64,000 bases of DNA from Pinus tabuliformis (lineage: Eukaryota > Streptophyta > Pinopsida > Pinales > Pinaceae). The position numbers were made by a program, and so were the translations under genes. The stretch spans positions 872,545,650-872,609,649 of the forward strand of contig CM062810.1 of assembly GCA_031772625.1 (NCBI GenBank), read 5' to 3'. Each line of letters begins with the position of its first letter. Within the stretch, counting starts at the first letter, position 1. The notes under the pieces were generated by a model. It was given only the letters and a program-made list of their open reading frames with translations, had not been told where the DNA came from and ran no database searches. Positions 48,219-56,775 of the stretch are shown piece by piece.

Positions 48219-49175
48219 CTAGTTGTAGTTGGGAGGATGCAACAACGGTGCATGGGTCAACGCGTGTTTAAGTGCATCAAAAGATTGTTGAGCAATCTCG
48301 TTCCAAAAGAATTGTGCGTTCTGTTTCAACAACCGTGTAAAACCTTTAATGACCTCGGCGTAGTTTGGGATGAATCGGCGTAAAAAGTTCGCTTTCCCTT
48401 GCAAACTTTGGAGTTGGCGCAAACTTGAAGGAGGAGGCAAGTTGATTATAGCCTCGACTTTCGAGGGATCGACGCGAATGCCGGCTTTTGAAACAACAAA
48501 TCCCAGCAATCGACCTGTTTCTATACAGAAAACACACTTGTGGGGATTCAACCGAATTCGATAATGCCTACACCTCATAAAGATTGCTCGTAGGTGGACA
48601 AGGTGATCGGCTCGATGTAAAGAATGAGCAGGCAAATCATCGAGATACGGTTGCACAATGTGCTTGATGTCATGAAATGCATAAGACATTACCCGTTGAA
48701 AAGTGGCCCCGGCATTCTTAAGCCCAAAAGGTAATTTGCAATAAGCAAATGTACCCCATGGACAAATGAATGCCGTTTTTGGTTGGTCGGCAGGTAAAAT
48801 ATTGATTTGATTGTAGCCCGAAAAACCATCCATAAAGGAAAACATTTCACTTCCGGCACAATCATCAATAATTTGATCGATATAAGGCGTAGGATAGTTG
48901 TCTTTTGGACAAGCTCGATTTATATCCCTATAGTCGATACAGATTCTTATTGTTCCTTGTTTCTTGTTGACCGGAACAATATTCGATACCCAATCCGTTA
49001 ACGGGATCGGATATATGAAACCTGCTTTCAACAGCTTCTCGACTTCTGCTTTAATCGCAGCCGCTTTTCGAGGGTGAATTTGACGCAACCGTTGCCAGAC
49101 GGGTTTAGCATCCGGGTAGGTCTTTATTTCATGAACAACAATGGCAGGATCGATTCCCGGCATTTCCTCGTAAGA
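48219..49175 (-). CDS. Pol: reverse transcriptase
   Basis: Gypsy-type RT lying in the same frame as the flanking segments but bounded by two TAG codons. The upstream one (49176-49178) sits where the family normally has Trp after DVFA; one G-to-A change would explain it. Numbered from the Met at 49163, conserved blocks are FIYPIPLTDWVSNIVPVNKK (49), FMDGFSGYNQI (110), LPFGLKNAGATFQR (144) and the active-site YLDD at 173-176. It ends with the PNYN tether next to the second TAG, before the RNase H start. All catalytic residues are kept. Confidence 0.85.
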   Translation of the reverse strand, partial: SYEEMPGIDPAIVVHEIKTYPDAKPVWQRLRQIHPRKAAAIKAEVEKLLKAGFIYPIPLTDWVSNIVPVNKKQGTIRICIDYRDINRACPKDNYPTPYIDQIIDDCAGSEMFSFMDGFSGYNQINILPADQPKTAFICPWGTFAYCKLPFGLKNAGATFQRVMSYAFHDIKHIVQPYLDDLPAHSLHRADHLVHLRAIFMRCRHYRIRLNPHKCVFCIETGRLLGFVVSKAGIRVDPSKVEAIINLPPPSSLRQLQSLQGKANFLRRFIPNYAEVIKGFTRLLKQNAQFFWNEIAQQSFDALKHALTHAPLLHPPNYN

Positions 49176-51932
49176 CTAGGCAAACACATCGCGGAATTCT
49201 TGGAATAGGGCCTTGTGAGTTTGGATTTCTTCTTCTGTACAAGCGGCACCTATATGAACATTTTCCTCAATTCCGGGCTTCACTGAAATATCAATGGGAA
49301 TAGTATGAGAAATATTCCCTAAATTCAACTCTGAATCAGAATGTTTCGTTGGATCCTGAGCGTCTTTGACATATTCAGCGGTAAAGATAGATGAAAAATC
49401 ATTTTCAAAAGAATCACCCTTAGGTAAAAACGAAGATCTGTGATGGAGATCCTCCCATGGTAGATCGTCTACACTTAGGATTTCGCGAAGTTGTTCGTCA
49501 GATGACACGACTTCGGGAAACGCTATCCATTCTAAGGGTGAGATGAAAAGTGACTCTTCACTGACCACATTCATTTGGTCAACCTCGGTTGAATGAAAGT
49601 CGGTAAAAGACATGAGAGCTTCATAAGCAATTTCATATGGACTCAAGGGCATAGCATTACCGAATGAGTCTATCTCAGAGTCAGATGGGATGAACCAAGG
49701 ATCATCATAAATAATGTTTTCTGATGTAATCATATGAATTGTTGCAAACGAAGGATCTACGCTGAGTGGAGGGAGAGGAAAAGTTCCCAGTAAACCGGAA
49801 TCTTTAACTAAACCTACACCAACGTCCCTATAAGGGATTGTCGTTTTACCGACATGCTGGATACTCTCTGAAGAGGCGGGGTCGGATGAAAAGTATGACA
49901 ACTGATCAATAGTCACGATCTTACAGTTATGTGGAAACTTGATGATTCTGAAGACCGATGAAACGACCGCTGTCATAGCATAGGACCAACTTCTACCCAA
50001 AAGAAGGTTGTAGTCTAGAGGGGCATCAACCACTTCCACATCCAGACTAACGGTTTTACCTTCTACCCCTATAGGCAATTCTTGTAGAATACCAAACGGA
50101 CGGAACCCACGGCCATCAAAGGCCTTAAGGATGGTGGGGGATTGGTTCAACGAAGGAGAACCAAGGGATCTCCAACATTGAATCGACATAATACACGTAG
50201 AAGCTCCCTCATCAATCACAGTCCGATGAATAGGCCTATTTTTGACTATCACTAGAATTTGGAAAGCCATTTGATGGGGGAGACGCGGTGTACTATTTTC
50301 TAGATCGAGGATCATTAGATTCGGATCCTGAACATCAACAGCTCCGATAGCCGACAAAAGCAATTTTCGTTGTGCTGGGCATGATTGCAGCACTTCTAAC
50401 GCCGACATTGCTGAGGGTGAAACAGCTAAGTCCTCAACAATGTTGTAATTCTGGGCTGCTCTCGCATGTGGATTGAAAGCAGACCTTCGAAGTACACCCT
50501 TGGCGGGCGGTTTAATTACTAAGTCCGGGTTAGGTTTTTCGATCTGTAGTGGATCGGAACCAGGAGCTGAGGTTGATGGATTAGAATGAGAAGATTCTAC
50601 TTCCTTACCATCAACAGGATTCTTACTACCATAATCTTGCGATCGAGTCGCAATCCTCACATGAGACATCATCAAAATGGGTTCTTCACTGGCATTCGAA
50701 GAAGAACCTATCATCTTATTCTCCTGCTCCGGAAATGGATTTTTTAACGCAGCAGGAGTGGGAGAACCTTTGACTATTTTCACAACCTCGGCCTGATGAG
50801 GGCAATCTCTCGTAAAATGATCCTCTTCACAAATAAGACAAGGATATCGAGGTTTGCGCTTTTCGTCATTGGTTTCCGACTTTTCTGTTTTCTCCTTCGG
50901 AGCCTTGTCTGCTTTAGCCTTCTTCTTTCCTTTCTTCTTTCCACCGTTTTTTGATTTGGCCGTAGATGACTCTACAGCGTGAATATCGGCGGTAAGTTCA
51001 GGAGAAGACTCTCCTGTCGGAGAATCAGGCAAAGTGATAATTGGAGTAGTTGAAGCCTTGGAAGACTTCTTCTTGCTCTTTGTATTCACGATACCAATCA
51101 TACCATCAGCGGCATGAGATCCCGAAGGAGCAGCAGCGATTTGATTCGACTTTGGAAGATCCGGAATCTTCTCATGTAACGTACCCGACTGAGTGTAAAC
51201 TAAGTCAAGGTATTGTGCCTGAGCAATGACTTGCTCCTCAGTAACTACTCCGGCCTTAGCTACATCTTCAGTAATCTTCGGTAATAATGATTTGACAAAC
51301 CATTCAGCTAAGATTTGGTCCGGGATAAAAACTTTCACTAGCCTTCTTCGACGTCTCCACTCATGAATGTGATCAGAAATATACGTGGACGTCGATTGTT
51401 TTAGTGAAGTTAATAACTCCGTGCCGTTATCGTATCTGACCGGCAACTGAAAGTGAGTTAAGAACGAGGTAGCTAACTGGCTAAAGTTGTAAAAAGAGGC
51501 CCGTGGTAACTCAATGTACCACTTGGCCGCGAGACCAATGAGTGTACACTGGAAAAGACGTAAGCGGATCGAATCATCCGAGATAGAATTTGAAGCACAC
51601 CAGAGGTGGTAAGTCATCACGTGATTGGACGGATCTTCTCCAGACTTACCTTCAAACTTGCGTATATCACTGGGAAACTTGTTTGGCATTGGTGGCCAGA
51701 ACTGAAGATATTGAATTGGATCGTTCGTTAGGCGCGTCAAGTCTGGTAAATCCAAAGTTGCGATAAACGGTAACTGCCGGTTAGGATCTCTAAAACTCTG
51801 GGTCACAACACCAGCCCCAGGAGGAGGATATCCAGGATAACTAGGAACAGGAGTCGCATTTGGGATATTATATCCTCCTGGAAAACCAGGATTAACCGGA
51901 CCGTACTGGGGTTGTTGAGGTTGTTGATAAGT
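49176..51932 (-). CDS. Gag and protease
   Basis: Open frame of about 918 codons, continuing the frame of the upstream Q/P-rich part after one TAA (51933-51935). Numbered from 51806, a Retrotrans_gag core lies at about 45-200 (KFEGKSGEDPSNHV, AAKWYIELP, F-IPDQILAEWFVKSLLP). A Lys-rich linker is at 240-320, a CX2CX3HX4C zinc knuckle at 323-335, and an aspartic protease at about 510-620 with catalytic Asp 532 in VIDEGAST and a LLLGRSW word. An acidic spacer then leads to FRDVFA at the RT junction. No ATG marks the start of this segment, so it depends on readthrough of, or loss of a stop in, a longer parent frame. Confidence 0.85.
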   Translation of the reverse strand, partial: TYQQPQQPQYGPVNPGFPGGYNIPNATPVPSYPGYPPPGAGVVTQSFRDPNRQLPFIATLDLPDLTRLTNDPIQYLQFWPPMPNKFPSDIRKFEGKSGEDPSNHVMTYHLWCASNSISDDSIRLRLFQCTLIGLAAKWYIELPRASFYNFSQLATSFLTHFQLPVRYDNGTELLTSLKQSTSTYISDHIHEWRRRRRLVKVFIPDQILAEWFVKSLLPKITEDVAKAGVVTEEQVIAQAQYLDLVYTQSGTLHEKIPDLPKSNQIAAAPSGSHAADGMIGIVNTKSKKKSSKASTTPIITLPDSPTGESSPELTADIHAVESSTAKSKNGGKKKGKKKAKADKAPKEKTEKSETNDEKRKPRYPCLICEEDHFTRDCPHQAEVVKIVKGSPTPAALKNPFPEQENKMIGSSSNASEEPILMMSHVRIATRSQDYGSKNPVDGKEVESSHSNPSTSAPGSDPLQIEKPNPDLVIKPPAKGVLRRSAFNPHARAAQNYNIVEDLAVSPSAMSALEVLQSCPAQRKLLLSAIGAVDVQDPNLMILDLENSTPRLPHQMAFQILVIVKNRPIHRTVIDEGASTCIMSIQCWRSLGSPSLNQSPTILKAFDGRGFRPFGILQELPIGVEGKTVSLDVEVVDAPLDYNLLLGRSWSYAMTAVVSSVFRIIKFPHNCKIVTIDQLSYFSSDPASSESIQHVGKTTIPYRDVGVGLVKDSGLLGTFPLPPLSVDPSFATIHMITSENIIYDDPWFIPSDSEIDSFGNAMPLSPYEIAYEALMSFTDFHSTEVDQMNVVSEESLFISPLEWIAFPEVVSSDEQLREILSVDDLPWEDLHHRSSFLPKGDSFENDFSSIFTAEYVKDAQDPTKHSDSELNLGNISHTIPIDISVKPGIEENVHIGAACTEEEIQTHKALFQEFRDVFA

Positions 51933-51935
51933 TTA

Positions 51936-53624
51936 CCCAAGATACGGTTGATACTGGTAAACCGGTTGTTGGACAGCTTGCCCATGTTGGTACTGTCCCT
52001 GGTACAGAGGTTGAACAAATTGAGGTTGAGTAGTGACAACCGTACTTATACCAGGCTGACCTACAGGCATCTGGACCGTGGTTTGAATTGTAGATCCAGA
52101 CAACGGTAAAGATGTCTGAGGTGTGGTAACAGGGACAGTAGAAACTGGAGCCGTCGATACTCCAGAAGTAAGTATGGTAGATGTAGCGGTAGTTGCAGCA
52201 GCCGTTTGAGATGGAGTACTAGGTGCAATTGACGGCTGAGTAACTACCGAAGTTACAGAAGTTTGAACATTTGGCTGGACAGGTTGCGGTTGCTGGGTTG
52301 GACCAGAAACTACGGGTTGTCCAGTTTGAGGAACCATCTGTACACTTGGCTGCAACACCTGTTGACCCTGTGATGGATCCCACACTAACATTCCAGGGTA
52401 TTGACCCGTAACAGGTTGAGGATACTGAGATCCATAACCGGATTGAGGGTAGGATTGATAATTGTAAGGTGCAGTTCCCATACTTGGAACATATGACTGA
52501 CCTTGAGGCGGTTGATAACCTTGACTCGAGTATTGACCTTGAGGTTGATAACCTTGAGGTAAATACTGATACTGGGGTTGACCTTGACCTTGAGGTTGGT
52601 ACCCTTGAGGTTGATAACCTTGGGGTTGATACCCTTGAGGTTGCCATCCTTGAGGTTGCCATCCTTGAGGTTGATATTGATACTGAGGTTGACCCTGGGG
52701 TACATATTGAGGCTGGGGTTGACCTTGAGGCGCGTATTGCACCATAGGTACATACTGACTTTGAGGTTGCCCCCCAGACACGATTTGTGTACCTTGAGGT
52801 TGCCCCCCAGGCGTTAACTGCGGTTGCCCCCCAGGCGGTAATTGGCCACCTTGAGGTTGAGAAACGGGAACTGAACCTAACATCATGTAAATGTCTCCTA
52901 CACCCAATGGTACATTACCACTGTTTCCAATTATTAACCCACGATCAACGGGTTGAGGAGATGCTCCCGCAAAGGTACCAGAAAGAGATTGATACCTAGT
53001 GGGGACAGAAGGACCGCCGTGTAAGAAAGATTCAGGACTTTGAGTAAACACGGACGACTGACCAGACATATTTACAGGAGTATAAATACCTCCAGGTGGA
53101 AAAGGAGTACGAGGTGGAGAAAAACCTACCCCTGAGTTATCTAAATAATTGGTTAACGAAAGGTACCAAGTAGTACTTCTAGGAGGACTGTAAAAGATGG
53201 ATTCACGCTCCCTTAGATCAATAGTAAGTTGACCTTCAAGGTTAGAGACACCTATATCCTCCTCTGGAGCAAGTTCTTCTATAGCAATCAAACCAGTAGG
53301 AAGATTTTTGGTGATAATTCTTTCTATTCTCGGTGAATCTGGAACACTAGAAGTTGGAGTAACAGGTTCAGATATTTCAGGTTCTTCGCCTGTATCACTA
53401 GCAGACGAAAAATTACCAATAAGTTCAGAAACTGAAACAGCTTCGGGATTATAACCTGTCTCTAAACTTTGGTAATCTGGATGGACTACCAAGGAAGATT
53501 CTCCTTCTTCAGGTGAACCTACTCTACTGTCACTAGGAGGAGTTACAAGGACCTTTAACCCTTCGTACTGACCCGGAATATCTTCAGGAGATTCACCCCA
53601 CGATTTACGGAGTTTTCTTAACAA
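51936..53624 (-). CDS. Q/P/G-rich N-terminal part of the Gag polyprotein
   Basis: About 563 codons in frame with Gag, separated from it by a single TAA. The first third is acidic and Ser/Pro-rich. About residues 240-450 consist of low-complexity units of the type QPQGY, QPQGW and QYQPQG, encoded by a short DNA tandem repeat (about 52500-52830). The C-terminal part is Thr/Val/Gln-rich. The frame is open to about 53714 without any ATG; the first ATG in frame is at 53069. The true start is therefore either there or in an upstream exon. The repeat region suggests a disordered, prion-like or phase-separating segment, but that is inference from composition. Confidence 0.6.
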
Positions 53625-55439
53625 ATCTATTCCGGTAACAATCTCAGGAGACTTGCCCCGAAGTCTATGGGACTGTCTCGGTAATTCCGCAACAGCTAAA
53701 AACTTTTAACTACTACACACGAAAACAAAATAAAATTTCAAATCAAACCACCTAAAGCCTCTAAAAAACCAAACAAATTTGAATCACACGCCTAAAGAAT
53801 CTAGGGCGTCAAACCAAACACAAATAGTAGTCTTCCGGACCAAAAGCGCTAGTTGGTGATGAAGCCCAACCTCGCTGGATTCAGTACAGAAATGGCGGGT
53901 GGAACAGTTACCCCGGCAACCTGCTTAATGAATAGACTGGACCAAGTTCCTCCACTTTAACCGTCTCGAGTGAAGTGAACCCCCCAGAAAATCCAAGTGA
54001 GTATAACCAACGTCTGCTCCAGGTACAGTGGGACCTTCCCTCCACCGTCACCTCGGTAGAATCCTAAAGATAATGGCCACTAAGGTTACCAACCGCAACA
54101 AATGCACCTGGGGGAACAGTCTAAACTCCGACAGCACGCAAGGGCAGAGTAGCAAGCTCAATCCCCTTGCCGGCTCCTTAACAATAATCCAAGGTTTACC
54201 GACAAGTGACCCCTGGCTCCTTGACAATGGTTAATCCGAGGTTTACCGTTTGTAATACGTGCATGTCTGGCGTCGTTCCCAACGAGGGGGGGATGATCCC
54301 CTCACTGGTTCGGACACGAGCTCGTGCTTCTCCTTTAAGAGGAGCTTTCCTAGGGTACAAATGAGACAATTGGATTTAATCTATCACAAGATAAGCTACT
54401 TGTTTGGTTTTGTTGTCTTGGAGAGTTAATTACTCACCTACTCCAAGACACTAGCCTAATATAAATTGGTGCTTCAGAGCCCTAGTAAATAAAAGTTACT
54501 ATTTCGATTTTACTTTAAGCGTTACTTTTATGGTTGTTCTTTAAAGTCACAAGGTAGTGGAAGTGAAACCAATGGTGTGTAGACTCGACTCCAACCACTA
54601 CAAAGATGCACCTAAGATGATTTACGCTACTTTGCTTTTTCAATGAAATTCTTAACTAAGAGAGTTGAGAGAATGCAAATTTTAGAGAAAACAACTTCCT
54701 TAGAAAAGACAATCAAAGAAACAATTCTGTTTTTCTTTTCAAGCACACAAACATGACTACTCTTTACTTGCACGAAAAACTCTTTTTCTTTCAAAACTTT
54801 CAAAGCTACTTGAAACAAAACTTTTCAAAGGAGATATTTTTGTATTTTCTCTTTTTAATAAAGCATATAAACCTATCTTAACACAAAACAATCTCAAAAG
54901 CTACAAAAACTATGAAAACTTGACTCACAAGCAAATCAAAAGAGAAATTACTCTACACAAACCTAACAAGGCAAAAGCTCACAAAGAGGATTCTAGGTTG
55001 TTTTACTTGATCAAAATCAAATCAAGGACTAGCTAATGCAGAATCAAAAGACTAGTCAAAACAAAACTCAAATCTTTTTGTTCTTTTTTTAAAATGGAAT
55101 TCAAGACTTAATCAACAAGCACTTCGAAATTCGCCAACGAGACAACTCAATGGTAAGTTGCTCACACAGGTAGACTTTATGACAGGTCTGACTTCTAAGA
55201 ATGTTGACAAAACCAGAGAGATCTAAGGCTTGACAACTTCTACCGCCAAAGTCACTACAAGACCTACTCAAAAATCAAACCCTAGGGCTTAAACTTCTAT
55301 GAAATCCACTAAAACACTCAATGCTATAGAAACAAGTTCAGGTGAAGATCTTTGACAAGGGACTAATGAATCTGGGTAGTAAAAACTAAGAAAAAACAAA
55401 ATCTAAGAGTAAAAAAGCAAAAAATGGAGTTTTCTCAAC

Positions 55440-55560
55440 TTTTAGCAGGGGGACGCAGGCGACCCGTTAGAACAGGTGCGGGCCCGCTCTGTGCACACGG
55501 CAACAGTGCGTCCAGGGACGCACTGTGCAGCACTCAGAGGGTGCGTCCTACTGAAAAACT
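55440..55560. repeat. Cluster of GGACGCA/TGCGTCC motifs, leader side
   Basis: GGGGGACGCAGG, GTGCGTCC, GGGACGCAC and GTGCGTCC within 120 bp. The GC content is far above that of the surrounding A-rich leader. Confidence 0.8.
55503..55526. other. Perfect 11-bp inverted repeat in the leader
   Basis: ACAGTGCGTCC, a 2-base spacer AG, and GGACGCACTGT. It lies about 170 bp downstream of the primer site in the element's direction, where retroelements often carry dimerisation or packaging structures. Confidence 0.85.
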
Positions 55561-55696
55561 CAAGAAAAACTAAAAGGATTCTAACTCTAAGCTAACCCAC
55601 CCAAAGACAAAGTCACAGAGCCAAAAACCAGAAAAATAAACTAATTTTCGCAGAGCAAAGTTCATACAAAGGAAAAGACTTTTCACATTAATGGAT

Positions 55697-55714
55697 TCCC
55701 CAGCGGAGTCGCCA
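55697..55714 (-). other. Primer binding site of the Tat element
   Basis: Minus strand TGGCGACTCCGCTGGGGA, three bases inside the 5' LTR. This is the Ogre/Tat form, described for the lineage as tRNA-Arg complementary. Confidence 0.8.
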
Positions 55715-55717
55715 ATT

Positions 55718-56770
55718 TGTCAGGCGGAAAGAGTCGATTGTGCGGACACAACCAACCTCCCTAGGAGCCTAAGACTCTCTAGTGACAAACAAGACAAACA
55801 AGATCTATCCTTCTCTAAACATGCATTATAATATGAGATATCAAGTGTTTTGTTCTTACCTTTGTCCAAACGCTGTTGTAGAAGTCCAAGCTTTGTTGAT
55901 CTGGATGAGCTCCTCCTTTTCTCCAAAACCTGTAATCACCAACAGTCAAACAATTAAATAGCACCTGATTATAACATAAAACAAAGCATATTCAACATGT
56001 AGACCAAGGAGCACATGAAATAACTCATAAACAACAAGTTATTGAGAAGAATGGACTCATTTGCATTAATAGGTAACAAAAAGAACAAATACAACCTGAG
56101 CCTTGGTGTTGTGCAAGTCCTTCCCAGGGTCCGTCAAGAGTTCTCCTTTACTTTGACAAAGCACACCCACTTCCAAATAGAACAAGCAAAGATGGCAATC
56201 TCTCCTCACAAGCTTCTAAATGGGAGTCCTAATTCCTGCAGCATTTACCCTTAGAAAATGTATAGCTTCAACCTCCCCTCCTTCTGGCCCAATGCCTGTA
56301 TTTATAGTGCTCAAGAGGAGGTTAATCAGGTCCACCATCAATGGGATAATCCCCTCTTTGGGTGGGATAGCTCCCTTATTGATGGGATAAGTTCCTCTTG
56401 GATAGGAGTGCATGAACCATCTGGAGGCACCCAATACACGTCGAACAACCTTCTAGAATGCTCTAGAAATGACCACAAGTAACTTTTTAAAGATGAAACT
56501 TGCGCATTCTAACCTTTACAGGAGGACGCACCTGTCCCTTTACATACAGAGCGTCTTTGGACGCAGCTTTTGTGAACATTGGGAGCGTCCCCGCAGGTAA
56601 GGTTGAGAGAACCTGCGTCCCCAGAGATAAATACATTTATACAAGACTTTCTCTCTTTTTGGAGTTTGACATGGAGAGCAGAGGCATAAGACTTGCCTAA
56701 GAGGGTAGCATGACTGTTGATTGAGCCATACTAACTGTAAATAGTCATGGTGACATTTTTTAGTGTAACA
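55718..56770 (-). repeat. 5' LTR of the Tat element
   Basis: 1053 bp, partner of 41265-42317. The TATA box (minus TATAAATA) at 56299-56306 gives U3 of about 465 bp. Confidence 0.95.
56299..56306 (-). promoter_or_regulatory. TATA box of the Tat 5' LTR
   Basis: TATAAATA on the minus strand within GCACTATAAATACAGG, conserved in both LTRs. It would drive gag-pol transcription. Confidence 0.6.
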
Positions 56771-56775
56771 GCCCT

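Larger units (their letters stand above)
53715..55694 (-). other. Leader of the Tat element
   Basis: About 2 kb between primer site and Gag. Small frames only. A local duplication near 54160-54250 repeats GGCTCCTT(A/G)ACAAT..TTTACCG. Motif cluster and hairpin near 55440-55560 are listed separately. Long leaders are usual in Ogre-type elements. Confidence 0.5.
41265..56770 (-). mobile_element. Complete Tat/Ogre-type Ty3/gypsy LTR retrotransposon
   Basis: A 15506-bp element on the minus strand. It has two 1053-bp LTRs starting TGTTACAC and ending CTGACA, a perfect 5-bp duplication (GCCCT), a primer site, a purine tract and all replication enzymes. The order in its own direction is: 5' LTR, 2-kb leader, Q/P/G-rich region and Gag, protease, RT, RNase H, integrase, a second RNase H, an antisense plant-mobile-domain gene, tandem repeats, 3' LTR. 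The primer site, large size, second RNase H and antisense ORF are hallmarks of the Tat lineage (Ogre, Retand, Grande, RIRE2). By eye the LTRs differ at only four positions (41420, 41976, 42051, 42081 and their partners), so the insertion is recent. It sits inside an older gypsy element. Confidence 0.93.

Noticed and set aside
52469..52817. Leu/Val/Asp-rich plus-strand frames
   Set aside because: They are antisense readings of the QPQG repeat DNA.
52500..52830. Short regular repeats that could suggest a CRISPR array
   Set aside because: The units are contiguous coding repeats without unique spacers, in a plant retroelement.
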